Shown: positions 52,409 through 62,993 of the stretch, piece after piece
Layout of the letters: every line of letters starts with the position of its first letter
Position numbering within the stretch: the stretch's first letter is position 1
DNA from: G963663495 sp963663495
GTDB lineage: Bacteria; Bacteroidota; Rhodothermia; Rhodothermales; Bin80
Length of the DNA: 64,000 nucleotides
NCBI GenBank assembly: GCA_963663495.1
Contig: OY760427.1
Coordinates: forward strand, 1,302,001-1,366,000
Direction of reading: 5' to 3'
Notes under the pieces: generated by a model
The model's input: the letters and a program-made list of their open reading frames with translations, nothing else
Database searches by the model: none
Told to the model about the DNA's origin: nothing
Translations under genes and position numbers: made by a program

Positions 52409-52935
52409 CAGAGTGGTACAACGGCCATGAAGCCTGGTTCGGATGCACACTTAGCCTACCTTCGCCATCCGGTCAGGGGAAAACGCTGAGTTCCGTCTCC
52501 AATTCTCTCGTTTTTCCCTCCTAATAGGGCTATTTCGGCTAAATTCGGCGTTTTTCGACCTTTTTTGGCCGACTTTCTTGGAAAAGGCAATGTGGTGCAA
52601 TAGCGGTGTGGACGGGAATCTCCCCCCCCTGTATCTTTCAGGAGTAGCGATATAGGGTGAGATGTCAGGGGGATTAATGATGTGGGGCTGGCCAGCCCCA
52701 CATCATGTTTAAGGTCGCCGAGTGTCTCTATTTTGTGTGGCTACCGCGAGTCTTTTGCCCGGGAGCAACCAACTGCCCCCTGCATCTTGAATGCCTGGGG
52801 GGGATCAGTGCCCCGGGTGAATACTGCGATTATACCCCCCGTAGGGAGTTTGTGCCGTAGAGCACCGATACAGGGACAGGTGGAGTGTCGCAATGACTCG
52901 TAATCACATGTCCTTCTTCACAAATAAGCACAACT
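52409..52935. other. Non-coding region upstream of the IS110 transposase
   Basis: About 500 bp with no gene. The part after about 52670 probably belongs to the IS110 element. In IS110-group elements the 5' non-coding end carries the bridge RNA that selects donor and target, so this region may encode one. A C8 run (52612-52619 region) and the palindrome at 52677 are the only obvious features. Confidence 0.4.
52677..52706. repeat. Perfect 30-bp palindrome
   Basis: Arms ATGATGTGGGGCTGG and CCAGCCCCACATCAT meet without a loop. No T-run follows in either direction, so it is a poor intrinsic terminator. It lies 230 bp upstream of the IS110 transposase; it may be the target palindrome of the element, part of its structured end, or a protein site. 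Confidence 0.8.
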
Positions 52936-54258
52936 ATGCCCACAACCCCTTCACCTTTCACCTTCGCAGGCATTGACTGGGGCTCCGAGTCCCACCAAGC
53001 CTGCGTGCTTGCCAAGGACGGTACCGTCCTTGGCGAGAGAGCCTTTCCTCACTCGGGAGAGGGGCTTGGCCAGCTCCTCGACTGGATCATTGCCATAGCA
53101 GGCTGCGATGCGGAGTGTATCGCAGCGGCCATTGAGGTTCCTCACGGCCCCGTGGTGGACAGTCTGCTTGATCGAGGTCTTCAGGCCTATTCTATCAACC
53201 CCAAGCAGCTGGATCGTTTCCGGGATCGGTTTTCGCCGGCCGGTGCAAAAGATGACCGCCGAGATGCGCGTGTACTGGCGGACGCCATCCGAACCGATCC
53301 GAATAGCCTGCGTGCGCTGGATGCTCTTGATGCCGAGATTGTACTGTTGCGTGAGTGGTCACGTATGTCCGACGAGCTTACGGCCCAACGTACGAGTCTC
53401 GCCAACCGTTTGCGGGAGCAACTATGGCGCTACTACCCGCAGTTCCTCGAGCTCAAGGTTAACCTTGCAGCCCCATGGGTGCTAGAACTCTGGAAGCTTG
53501 CCTCCACACCAGAGCGTGCCCGACGGGTTCGCCACGCTACGATAGCCAAGTTGTTGAAGAAACACCGCATACGGCGTTTCAAAGCTGAGGATGTTCTGGA
53601 TATACTGCGATCCAAGCCCGTAACCGTTGCCCCGGGGGTTGTAGAGGCCTCCACAGTCCGCATTAATGTTGCTGTCACGCAACTTGAGTTGCTCCACGTT
53701 CAAATCAGCGATGCGAAGCGCGCCATGGACAAAATCCTTGAGGGGCTTTCCGCTTCTGAGGATCCTCCCGCTGAGAGCACGGCTGCACCCGCTGAAGACG
53801 AGACAATCCCCTCGGAACAATCCTCTCCGCCATCTGATGCCGCCCTCCTCAGTTCTCTTCCAGGCGTAGGGAACGGGGTCCTGGCTACACTGCTCTCGGA
53901 AGCACCAGGTCTCTTGCGAGCCCGAGACTACCAGGCCCTTCGGTGTTTGTGTGGAGTGGCACCCGTGACGCAGCGTTCTGGAAAGTCACATCGCGTCATC
54001 CGACGAAGGGCGTGCCAACTACGCTTGGTCAATTCTGTATATCACTGGAGCAGAGTGGCTTCTATCCACGATCCCACCAGCCGTGCCAAGTATCAAGCTT
54101 TGCGTAAGCGCGGCCATTCCCACGGACGTGCGCTGCGATCCGTCGGAGATCGGCTCCTGGCAGTCGCCTGCGCTATGCTTCGCGAAGGTACACCGTTTGA
54201 TCCAGACCGTTGTCGGCAGATCGCTCCTTCAACCGCTCCACAATCAAGGGTTACGTAA
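52936..54258 (+). CDS. IS110-family transposase (DEDD recombinase)
   Basis: RNA-guided recombinase family of IS110/IS1111. The N-terminal RuvC-like domain shows Asp in FAGIDWGSESHQACV (about 13), Glu in AAIEVPHG (about 68), and Asp residues in GAKDDRRDARVLADAI (about 105-115). The C-terminal Transposase_20 domain has LLSSLPGVGNGVLATLLSEA, LRCLCGVAPVTQRSGKSHRV with the catalytic-serine region, and SVYHWSRVA. At 440 residues it is somewhat longer than the usual 320-400 owing to an acidic Pro/Ser-rich insert (about 275-300). Element ends could not be set, as IS110 lacks clear inverted repeats. Confidence 0.92.
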   Translation: MPTTPSPFTFAGIDWGSESHQACVLAKDGTVLGERAFPHSGEGLGQLLDWIIAIAGCDAECIAAAIEVPHGPVVDSLLDRGLQAYSINPKQLDRFRDRFSPAGAKDDRRDARVLADAIRTDPNSLRALDALDAEIVLLREWSRMSDELTAQRTSLANRLREQLWRYYPQFLELKVNLAAPWVLELWKLASTPERARRVRHATIAKLLKKHRIRRFKAEDVLDILRSKPVTVAPGVVEASTVRINVAVTQLELLHVQISDAKRAMDKILEGLSASEDPPAESTAAPAEDETIPSEQSSPPSDAALLSSLPGVGNGVLATLLSEAPGLLRARDYQALRCLCGVAPVTQRSGKSHRVIRRRACQLRLVNSVYHWSRVASIHDPTSRAKYQALRKRGHSHGRALRSVGDRLLAVACAMLREGTPFDPDRCRQIAPSTAPQSRVT

Positions 54259-54468
54259 TTCTCCTATGGTGGTACCGGATATCAGGTGACAGACAATGAC
54301 CGCATCAATAATCCGACGCTACTCACCTCCTGACCTACTACTGCGTACTATGCGATCAGCTGCTGGCATCGGCGGCGTGCCATTCCTTGTTGGCTGAAAA
54401 AGTGATTTGTGGTTCGGTGTTGGCTTGGGTTTCCTAAGCCTTTTCACCATACGGATCCATGATCACTT

Positions 54469-55530
54469 ATGAGTTTATCAGATGATTTATCGCAGCTCAT
54501 TCAGGGGCTGCGTCATGCCGGCGCGTCCGGTCGGCAGCTGCAATTTGACTTGTTGCGGCACCTCACCCAGTGTGTACAGCAGTTAACGTCTAGTCTGGAA
54601 GAGGATGTTATGCTTCCGTCGGATAATGCGGCTCCAGACGGCACTGGGGAGCAGTTGGCAGAAGCACCTTCCGAGGAGGAAAATAGCGTCCGTGCTCCGG
54701 AGTCTCTGGAGTCTCCGGGAGGCTTGGCATTGGGGTACGATGATGATGCTGCGGCGTGCGAGCAGGCGCGGCAGGTGTTTGATACGCGCCCGTTGTGTGA
54801 AGAAGAGCACGTAATCCTTTGGCTTGATGCCATGGAAGTGTGGGGGCGACCCATAGTCGTGTGCATGGCCGCTACCATTGAGGGTTATCGGCGCATTCTG
54901 GGCTTTGTGGAGGCTCCGTTGCACGATGCGGAGCGCGTGCAACACTTGTTACAAGGCTTGTTGGAGCTCGGTTTGTGCGCAGATCGGGGGCTCTTCTGCA
55001 TCACTCCTGATGTGACCTCGCTGACCGGCGTACTGCAAGAGTGCTTGGGTACCGGTATGCAGCAGCAACACTGCCAGATGCACAAGCGCACGCGTGTAGT
55101 GAGTTATCTGTCCGAGCAGGACGGGCGGCGCATTCGGGGGGCGATCACGCGTGCTTTCGCCGTGCCGGATCCGAAGGTGGCGCATGCAGCGTTGATGCAG
55201 ATCCATACAGACCTTTTGGTGTGTAACCGGTCTGCGGCCCGGTGGCTCTTGCGGGGTCTGGATAGGACGCTGACACTGCACCGGACAGGACTGTATGAAC
55301 AGTTGAGTCCGAGCCTTCGAAGTACTCGTTGTGTGGCCCATGTCTCCAAGAAGCTGGTGCGGCGGCTACGCGATGTTCGCTTATGGATGCCGCCAGACAA
55401 GCGCCGTGCTTGTCTGGCGTTGTTGCTTCTTGAGATCGAGTCACATATGCGAAGATTGCCCCGCGCTGCGCAAGATCCAGCGATGCGATCAGCATTGTTT
55501 CCTTCCATCAATCAGACAAACGATAACTGA
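54469..55530 (+). CDS. Catalytically altered IS256 transposase paralogue, copy 2
   Basis: 353 residues, identical to copy 1 except Ala for Val at about residue 95 (DDDAAACEQ). The same altered catalytic positions are present: D120 retained, Pro at the second Asp position, Ala at the Glu position. The frame is intact in both copies although several DNA differences exist, most of them silent, which suggests the protein is kept. The stop is 3 bp before the transposase start. Confidence 0.82.
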   Translation: MSLSDDLSQLIQGLRHAGASGRQLQFDLLRHLTQCVQQLTSSLEEDVMLPSDNAAPDGTGEQLAEAPSEEENSVRAPESLESPGGLALGYDDDAAACEQARQVFDTRPLCEEEHVILWLDAMEVWGRPIVVCMAATIEGYRRILGFVEAPLHDAERVQHLLQGLLELGLCADRGLFCITPDVTSLTGVLQECLGTGMQQQHCQMHKRTRVVSYLSEQDGRRIRGAITRAFAVPDPKVAHAALMQIHTDLLVCNRSAARWLLRGLDRTLTLHRTGLYEQLSPSLRSTRCVAHVSKKLVRRLRDVRLWMPPDKRRACLALLLLEIESHMRRLPRAAQDPAMRSALFPSINQTNDN

Positions 55531-55533
55531 CCT

Positions 55534-56772
55534 ATGTCCAAAGATGTCATGCAGATAGAAAACCCCGGCACACTACCGGAGGGTCTCCAGAAGATACTAG
55601 ACACGGGGATCGATTCCCTGAAGCTGTTAGTAGAGCATCTTGGCACGATGCAACTGGCGTTTTTTCTTGCGGTCATGGAAGCCGAGGTAAAGTCTCTCTG
55701 CGGTGTGCGCAGAAAGCGCGACAACAATAAGCAGCACAAGGGGCGGTACGAGCGGTGGGGGAGCAGACCGGGCTCTATCATGATTGGAGATGAGCGGGTA
55801 AAGGTGAGTGTGCCGCGTGTACAGGACCGGGTGAAGGGTAAAGCGCGTCCTCTGGAGACCTACAAATTGTTGCACAAGCCGAATTCGAATATGGTGGAGC
55901 GTATCGCCCGGAAAATTGTGTATGGTATTAGCCAGCGGAACTACAAGAAGGTGGCAACGGAGTTTGTTGGCAGTTTTGGATTGAGCGCTTCCTCAATCAG
56001 TCGCAAGTACAAGAGTTACAGTGCACAGGTATTGAAGGAGCAGGAGGAGCGTAATCTGGCGGAGAACACGTTTGTAGCGTTGCTGCTGGACGGCAAGTAC
56101 TTTCAGGGGGTGCAGGTATTGATTTGTGTAGGGATTACGGAGACGGGCGAGAAGATAGTAGTAGGGATGGTGGAGACGTCGACAGAGAACGCCGAGGCGG
56201 TACAAGGGCTGCTGCAGGATTTGATTGATCGCGGGCTGCGGTATGATAAGGGGCTTTTGGTCATCTTAGATGGTTCCAAAGGGCTCCGGAAGGCGGTGAA
56301 AGCGGTATTTGGTGATAAGGCACAGGTACAGCGGTGTACCTGGCACAAGCGAGAGAATGTGGTGAGTTACATTGAGAAAGAGGACGAAAAGGTGCGGGTT
56401 CGGGGGGAGTTGCAGCAGGCGTACGACGAGCCGAATTACGACAAGGCAAAGGAGGCGCTTCTGAGCATAAAAAAGGGGTTGAAGGAGTCCCATCCCAAGG
56501 CAGCGAACAGCTTGTCTGAGGGGTTGGAAGAGACTTTGACGCTCCATAGGCTGGGGGTGGCGGAGGAACTGGGACGCAGTTTGCAGACCAATAACATCAT
56601 GGAGAACCTGAACAGTTTGATTGCTCAACGATGCCGGAATGTCGCGCGTTGGATGAATTCGAGTCAACGTCAACGATGGGCAGCCATGGCCAATAGGGAG
56701 TCGGAGACATGGAGCATGAAGATCCTACCCTGTGCAGACCACCTGCCGGAACTACAAGCAGTTCTACTGTAG
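55534..56772 (+). CDS. IS256-family (mutator-type) transposase, copy 2
   Basis: 412 residues with the complete catalytic triad (LLLDGKYF, VILDGSKGL, NNIMENLNS). It differs from copy 1 at HKPNSNMVER (Ser for Pro) and VETSTENAEA (Ser for Ala). It appears functional and could mobilise both full-length copies and any relic retaining ends. Coupling to the upstream accessory gene is the same as in copy 1. Confidence 0.93.
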   Translation: MSKDVMQIENPGTLPEGLQKILDTGIDSLKLLVEHLGTMQLAFFLAVMEAEVKSLCGVRRKRDNNKQHKGRYERWGSRPGSIMIGDERVKVSVPRVQDRVKGKARPLETYKLLHKPNSNMVERIARKIVYGISQRNYKKVATEFVGSFGLSASSISRKYKSYSAQVLKEQEERNLAENTFVALLLDGKYFQGVQVLICVGITETGEKIVVGMVETSTENAEAVQGLLQDLIDRGLRYDKGLLVILDGSKGLRKAVKAVFGDKAQVQRCTWHKRENVVSYIEKEDEKVRVRGELQQAYDEPNYDKAKEALLSIKKGLKESHPKAANSLSEGLEETLTLHRLGVAEELGRSLQTNNIMENLNSLIAQRCRNVARWMNSSQRQRWAAMANRESETWSMKILPCADHLPELQAVLL

Positions 56773-58286
56773 AAGCGTGTACCGTACCACGATGCGTGCG
56801 ATAATGGGGGCAGGATCGTGCTGTGTGACGGGTTCGGCTGCCACTTAGGGGTAACAGCGCTATAGAGGCGTAGTGTAAGGCCTCCGTAGACGACGTAACG
56901 TGTCACTCCGCGATAAGCGGAGCAGGCGGAGATGTATCTGGAGGGCACGCATGTCCCCGCCAAAGCCGTATCGGAGGGCCCAGAAGGGCTCTCATCAGAC
57001 GGTAAGCGGGCTAAATGGGGTTCAAATGTGCCGAAAACACGCCAACGAGGCGGTAAATCACGCGTACGGTGATCTATCCGGCCAATAAGGAGCCTACGGC
57101 TGTGCGCGGAGGGGTAGTCATCAAGGGAGCCAAGGCGAATGTGAAAAGACTACCCTGTGCTAAGAAGGTGTCGTAATTATCATCAGCATTATTGCAGCGC
57201 GTACGATCCATAAGTGCTTGCCGGAACATGAGTTCGGTCGTGGTACGATGCGTGCGGAATTGGAGGGTGCATCGTAGCGTGGTTGGTAGGATTGACGGGT
57301 TTACGTTGCTACATACACGCGTGGCTGTCCACTATGCCTGCAGATGGCACGTTTGAAGCCGCTACCACGGTGTGCATGCGTGCAAAAGGGCTCATATAGG
57401 CTGTTCAGTAAGGAAAAACGTGCCTGAATCTGCCTGCAACACGCCAACGAGGCCGTAAATCATGCGTGCAGGTCAATTAGTGAGGTGGAGTCGTTAAGCA
57501 GGACAATATTATCCTGGACAAACCACCGAAGCTGTAAGCAGCTCTACTGTAGAAACGCGTACAGCTCCGCAGCGATAGTATATGCTGAAAGATGGATACG
57601 GTCGTGCAATGCCACGGTGCGTGCGATAATGGGTGCTGGATCGTGCTATGTGACAGGTTCGGCCGCCAATTAGGGGGTAATAGCGCTATAGAGGCGCGGT
57701 GTAAGGCCTCTGTAGACGATGTACCGCGTCACTCGCCATGAGCGGAGGACACGCATGCCCCAGCCAAAGCCGTATCGGAGCGCCCAAAAGGGCTGTTCTC
57801 AGACGTTCACCGGACTGAATAGCACCCAAGACCGCCGAAAACGCGCCAACGAGGCCGTAAATCACGCGTACCGTGATCAATCCTGCCAATAAGACTGCCT
57901 ACTGCCGGAACAGGAGTTCGATCGTGGTACGATGCGTGCGGTATTGGATGATAGGATTGGCGCGTTTAGGTCGTTACCCCCGCGTGGAAGGTTAGCATAC
58001 CTGCAGATGGTACGCTTGAAGCCGCTACCGCGGTGTCAGCGCGTGCAAAAAGGGCTCATATAGGCTGTTCAGTAAGGAGAAACGCGCCTGAATCTGCCTG
58101 CAACACGGCAACGACACCGTAAATCACGCGGCAGATACTTGCGGGCTTGATAACCGCTGCGAAAGTTCATAATTCTTTGATCAGAACTACAATCAGGGGT
58201 GTCAGGATGAGCGCAGAATCTGTACATTATAGCCGCTCCAGCCGGCACCGACCGGATTTTCAGCCAACAAGGAATGGCACGCCGCC
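56773..58286 (+). repeat. Non-coding tail of the IS256-like element, copy 2
   Basis: Same two-unit tail as in copy 1, with unit A beginning at the transposase stop and unit B at about 57540, again opening with a decayed transposase end (CTCTACTGTAGAAACG). The GCCAACGAGGCCGTAAATCA motif recurs at about 57042, 57445, 57846 and, degraded, 58105. Short frames have no family resemblance. Confidence 0.8.
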
Positions 58287-58462
58287 CTGGCATCATTGAG
58301 GACAATGGCTAAACCGGGCGCATGGCACTAAGTACCCCAAACCCATGAGGCACAATTCCGAAAATACGCGATAATTATACCCGCTTAGCTCTTGCATAAA
58401 AGGTAGGGAGTCCCCCCCCAACACCCCGGTACCTTACCCCGTACCAATTCCACACCCCGATC

Positions 58463-59151
58463 ATGTTTATCCGAAACCGACCCTACAAACGTAAAGACGG
58501 TAAGAAATGCAACAGCTTTGCCCTCATCGAATCCTATCGCAAAGACGGTACCTCCAAACACCGTACCCTCCTTAATCTCGGCCCGAACTTCAACATCCCC
58601 CGCAGTCTGTGGGGGGAGCTGACCCATTGCGTTACTGCCCGACTCAAAGGGAAAGCCATCCTCCCTTTCCAGAATGATGAAGCCTTTCTCAAAGCGGTCG
58701 ACGACATCGTTGCACATCTCGAAAGCAAGGGCTACGACATCCATCGCACATCCCATCAGCAACACCTCATTGATCCAGAGAAAACAACCCATCCCGATTC
58801 CCGGACCGTCGGCGGAGAACGACTGATCCTTCAGACATTGGAACAGCTCGGACTGGCTGTACTGCTACGTTCGCTCAACTTCTGCGAGAAACACGTCAAG
58901 CTCTGCTGTGCGCTGATCGTCGGACGTATGCTCCACCCGGGCAGTGAACGAGAAACGCATAAATGGCTGTGTAAAACCTCCAGTGTTCTGCAGCTTCTGG
59001 ATTTGGAACCCCCGAGTCTCAACACCCTCTATCGTTGCACTGATCTGATCCACAAGCATATGGATGAGATCCTGGAGAAACTCTTTGGCATTACCAAAGC
59101 GGTATTGCAGTTTGAAGAAACGATCGTCTTTTATGATTTAACCAATACCTA
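58463..59151 (+). pseudogene. IS1634-family transposase, 5' part
   Basis: N-terminal 229 residues of an IS1634-type (IS4 superfamily) transposase: MFIRNRPYKRKDGKKCNSFA, LIESYRKDGTSKHRTLLNLG, then SVLQLLDLEPPSLNTLYRCT and the first catalytic region FEETIVFYDLTNT. It is cut at 59152 by an ISNCY element; the remainder starts at 61073. With the element and one TACCTA removed, the frame reads YDLTNT-YYHGKKKGK without error. Confidence 0.88.
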
Positions 59152-61072
59152 GTGTTTGCCAGAAAAGTATGGTCTTGCGAGCGACTCTTGGCTGAGTGGG
59201 GGGCTGGAATTCGAATTGGGGATCGGAATGACAAGTCAGCAAGGATTTTTCGACGGTAACGGTGCCGACTTTGTCCGCTCACGCCGGCAATCCTGGGGTT
59301 TTGACGTTGATCAGACGTGTTTTTGTCGTCCATCAGCGAGGCATGAACATACGTTGGCCTCTCGCCCTTGCAGGCTACCTTGATTCTGTGCTGAAGACGC
59401 TCGCGCGAGTACCTACGCCGCGCGCTTGCGGGCCTGCTCGCACCGCCTTCGTCGCTCCTCGCTCCGCTTCACTATCTGCCCGATACGGTGCACATTTGCC
59501 GCTACCACTACCAGCGCCACCGTTCGAACAAAGCCTTCCTTGCCACGGGTCCGTATCAAACCCAGGCCCCGATGATTCAAATTGTTGATCGCCGACTCCA
59601 CTGCCGGATGCTGACGACGACCCTCCACAAACTTCGGATCGGATTCCCTCTCCTTGTCCGCTTTGCTCAACTTACCCCTCTTCGGCATGATCACCGTGTC
59701 CAACACCGGCTCCAGCGCCTTACGGTTCTTTACCGATGAGTACCCCTTATCCATGCTGCACGATGTGATCGCCGGATACCGATCCTTCGCTTCCTTCATA
59801 AACCCCACAATCATATCCGAATCCACCCCTTCGTGCAGTATCTGATGCCACAATATCAACTGATGCTGATCCTCCAGCACGCATACCGGCAAACCCAACT
59901 CCGCAATCACCCCCGCCTTCCCCTTGGTGATCCAACGAGTATGCGGCTCATGTATCGAAAATACCTTCTCATCATGCGGAATCACCTCCCCCTTCAATAG
60001 ACGCCTATCTACTTGATCTATCTGCCTTTGTGCATCTGCCAAGTACCGCAACACCTCCTCAAGATCCGCGTCTTTCTCCTTCAACACGCTGACACTGCTC
60101 TCCGCACGCTCAATCAGAACACGACACATCTTCACATACTTTCTCACCTTCGACTCATCACGCCACTGACGGTGCGTACGCACCCGGTTGAAGGCCTTCT
60201 TCAAGGTACGACTCCAGTACACAGCCTTGCGCCAGCCCGCAAGGCTGTGCGCCTCACATGCGCAATGCAACTCCCGAATCAGGCACCGCATCGATTCCCA
60301 CAACAAACGAACATCCGTAGGCCACTCCACATTCGCTTTGGCCACCGCCGAATCAACCCGGCAAAGAAGCGGCTCCTCTGGCTCCTGTTCTACCAATCGG
60401 TGACCGCAAGCCACCACCGCATCGTTGATCTGCTTCAGGATGTCCGCTGTTAGCAGGCTCACGTTATCAATAACGGTCTGCAGCTGATAGACAGGCTCGT
60501 CCCAGAAATTCGTATGCCCCAGCATCTGGCGCACCTCCAAATGATTGGCGGCCAGGCTCCTCAAACGATCAAAGTCGCAGTTGAGGGCCTGTTTCAATAC
60601 CCCCAAGACAAAGACGCGCCAAAGTGCCATCCCCGGACGACCACGCTGCAAATCAATATTCGGAAGCAACTGCTTCTCCAGGATCTCAAAGATCTTCTGC
60701 CGAGCCGTTGGGTCGCAATACAGGTGCTGCAGACCTTTTAGCACTGCCGGTATATCGTCCCGGTCTTTGGGGTGGAAGGTTATCTCTTCAATGGGGACCT
60801 GCCCGAGCTTAAACTGTGTATCCTCTACAATCCGCATGGTATTAATCGTATGAATAATCGGCCCCAAGGGGCCTTATATCGATGAAAACGCCCGAAACAG
60901 AAGGATTTGGCCAAACATTCGTTAGAGACACGCTGGCTGAATAATCTGCAATGTGCAAACACGGTATGGCTCATATCCATCTGTAACCGTAACGCTTACA
61001 GGTGGATAGAACGAGTATCAAACGGCCTTGTTTCGCCGTTTTTCAGCCCTCCTACCTTTTTCTGGCAAACAC
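59152..61072. mobile_element. ISNCY-type insertion sequence, copy 2 (1921 bp)
   Basis: Same length and ends as copy 1 (GTGTTTGCCAGAAAA at 59152, TTTTTCTGGCAAACAC ending at 61072). The 6-bp duplication TACCTA is at 59146-59151 and 61073-61078. Both copies inserted into coding sequence. The two differ at only a handful of bases. Confidence 0.94.
59413..60837 (-). CDS. ISNCY-family transposase (ISDol1-like), copy 2
   Basis: Same protein as copy 1 apart from Ile for Met in VPIEEITFHP. The catalytic candidates Asp (CRVDSAVAKAN), Asp (SMDKGYSS) and Glu (HPAVESAINN) are all present. ATG at 60837 is preferred over the in-frame TTG at 60867 inside the GGCCCC/GGGGCC palindrome, which could instead form a hairpin limiting read-through into the gene. 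Confidence 0.86.
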   Translation of the reverse strand: MRIVEDTQFKLGQVPIEEITFHPKDRDDIPAVLKGLQHLYCDPTARQKIFEILEKQLLPNIDLQRGRPGMALWRVFVLGVLKQALNCDFDRLRSLAANHLEVRQMLGHTNFWDEPVYQLQTVIDNVSLLTADILKQINDAVVACGHRLVEQEPEEPLLCRVDSAVAKANVEWPTDVRLLWESMRCLIRELHCACEAHSLAGWRKAVYWSRTLKKAFNRVRTHRQWRDESKVRKYVKMCRVLIERAESSVSVLKEKDADLEEVLRYLADAQRQIDQVDRRLLKGEVIPHDEKVFSIHEPHTRWITKGKAGVIAELGLPVCVLEDQHQLILWHQILHEGVDSDMIVGFMKEAKDRYPAITSCSMDKGYSSVKNRKALEPVLDTVIMPKRGKLSKADKERESDPKFVEGRRQHPAVESAINNLNHRGLGLIRTRGKEGFVRTVALVVVAANVHRIGQIVKRSEERRRRCEQARKRAA

Positions 61073-62258
61073 TACCTATTACCACGGCAAGAAGAAAGGG
61101 AAGTTGTTGTCGCATGGGCGCAGCAAGGAGAAGCGCAGTGATTGTCCGTTGGTTACGCTGGCGCTCACCCTGGATGGTTCGGGGTTCCCCCGCAATGTGC
61201 AGATCCTGCCGAGCAATGCAGGGGAACCGGCAACGCTCAAAGAGGCGATTGAGAAACTAAACGGCGCTACGCCCACAGTGATTATGGACTCCGGCATTGC
61301 GACGGAGAAGAATCTGCAGTACCTGAAAGAACAGGGACTGGACTGGATCACCGTGGAGCGTTCCAAAGCCCCTCCAGTCCCCGAAAACAAGCCGGATCAA
61401 CAGTTTACGACCGCAGGGGGAGTCAAGATCAAAGCCTGGAAGATCACCAAAGATGAAAAAGATGTTGAAGATGAAAAAGACGTTGAAGATAATGCGGAAC
61501 TGCGCGTGTTTGTGCACAGTGAGGCTAAGCAGGCGAAGGAGGATCAGATCCTTGAAACCCAATGCAAGAAGTTTGTGAAGGCGCTCACTACACTACATGA
61601 GGGACTCTCGAAACCCGGTTACTTGAAGAACTATGAAAAGGTCACGATAAAGGTTGGTCGTCTGAAGGAAAAGTACAAGAAGGTATCACACCTGTATGAG
61701 GTAGAGGTCAGCAAAAAGGAGGACACCAAGCATGCAGCATCTGTTTCGGTGACCCGGCGTGCTTCGCATGCACGTCGCACCTAGGCCAGCGGAGGGTATG
61801 TGCTTCGGACCAGTCATACCGGATGGTCGGTGGAAACGGTTGCACGAACCTACTGGCGACTTACAGAGATTGAGCGCACATTCAGAGTCATGAAATCGGA
61901 CCTCGGTCTACGGCCCATCTACCACAGCAGAGATGACCGCATTGAAGGGCATCTGTTCATCACGGTACTGGCTTATCATGCTGCCCATCTGGTTCGCACC
62001 AGACTCAAGGAACACGGGATTCATGATAGTTGGGCGACGATCCGAGACAGGTTGAACAGGATTGGTCGGATTACGACCAAGATGGTTAAGAACCAATATC
62101 GGTACCTGATCACGGAGGTGGATCAGGATCTGCCTCCGAGTATGGTACAGTTCTTTGCGGTACTGGGATACGTGTATGATCCCGATGCGACCCGCACCGT
62201 GACCGAGCATGTGGAGGAAGCGAGTGCATCGGTGAGCCAGAAGCCTCCAGACTCATGA
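61073..62258 (+). pseudogene. IS1634-family transposase, 3' part with an in-frame stop
   Basis: Continues from 58463 with TYYHGKKKGKLLSHGRSKEK, TPTVIMDSGIATEKNLQYLK (second Asp region), a charged stretch with a duplicated DEKDVE (about 61452-61490), and after an in-frame TAG at 61782-61784 SGGYVLRTSHTGWSVETVAR, YWRLTEIERTFRVMKSDLGL (Glu region) and HIEGHLF-like DRIEGHLFITVLAYH. The nonsense codon is independent of the IS insertion, so this transposase was hit at least twice. The frame is otherwise intact to the stop at 62256. Confidence 0.88.
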
Positions 62259-62510
62259 CGATTGGTCCCTTCACAACGGTTGAGATAGCGTACTCCAGAT
62301 GGAGCCACCAGAGCTACGTCCGATGGAAACGATCCGGGATAGATTGCGGCAAAACACCAGGCAATAAGGGACTCAAACCGATCCGGTAAATCTCACCATC
62401 CATTGCTCCTGAAAAAACGGTCCAAATATGGCCACGGGAGAATTCCGTAGGTTAGTAGCACTACGAAATGGCGAAGTTAGGTTAGGGTTCGATGACATGA
62501 TACGATAGCG
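62259..62510. other. Non-coding region after the IS1634-type gene
   Basis: No gene recognised in about 250 bp. It should contain the right end of the IS1634-type element, but no inverted partner to the region before 58463 could be identified by eye. Confidence 0.4.
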
Positions 62511-62993
62511 ATGCGAGGACAGTTAGTGCGGGTGGTGAGCGGTGGACAGACGGGAGCGGATCGCGCAGCCTTAGATGCGGCGGCGAGCCATGGGTTTGCG
62601 ATTGGTGGATGGTGCCCGCGAGGCAGGCGTGCTGAGGATGGACGCATTCCGGATGGCTATCCGTTGGTGGAAACTCCGTCATATGAGTATGTACAGCGGA
62701 CGCGCTGGAATGTGCGGGACAGCGATGGAACATTAATTATCGGGAACGGGGATGCGTCACCCGGGACGCGAGCGACCAAAGAGCATGCCACTGCATGTGT
62801 ACGTCCGGTACTGGAGGTCTGCCCAGAGTCCGATAATGCGGTGGATGAGACCATCGAATGGTTGCAAAGAGAAGGCATCGGGGCGCTAAACGTGGCGGGG
62901 CCACGGGACAGCCAAGATGTTGGAATTTATTATAGGACGAGGCAGTTTCTTGATCAGTTGTTCAGGTGCTTAGACGCGGATCGCAGAGCGTAG
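62511..62993 (+). CDS. YpsA/SLOG-family putative molybdenum-cofactor carrier-like protein
   Basis: A 160-residue Rossmann-like protein of the SLOG superfamily. The nucleotide-binding signature is VVSGGQTGADRAALDAAASH near the N-terminus; GWCPRGRRAEDGRIPDGYPL and TLIIGNGDASPGTRATKEHA follow, and LNVAGPRDSQ near the C-terminus. This pattern fits the group annotated as putative molybdenum carrier proteins (pMoCo_carrier). Actual ligand and role are unproven. Start at ATG 62511 (MRGQLVRVVSGGQ). It overlaps the convergent aminotransferase gene by 24 bp. Confidence 0.83.
   Translation: MRGQLVRVVSGGQTGADRAALDAAASHGFAIGGWCPRGRRAEDGRIPDGYPLVETPSYEYVQRTRWNVRDSDGTLIIGNGDASPGTRATKEHATACVRPVLEVCPESDNAVDETIEWLQREGIGALNVAGPRDSQDVGIYYRTRQFLDQLFRCLDADRRA

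Larger units (their letters stand above)
54371..58286 (+). mobile_element. IS256-family element with two transposase-like genes, copy 2 (3916 bp)
   Basis: Same 30-bp terminal inverted repeats as copy 1. The 8-bp duplication CTGGCATC flanks it at 54363-54370 and 58287-58294. Gene order and the two-unit tail are identical to copy 1, with only scattered single-base changes and a few 1-2 bp indels in the tail. It sits between the IS110 and the IS1634-type gene. Confidence 0.93.

Noticed and set aside
52612..52619. C8 run, and a similar run near 58410, as phase-variation tracts
   Set aside because: Both lie in non-coding DNA without an evident promoter spacing role, and runs of 8 are not exceptional here.
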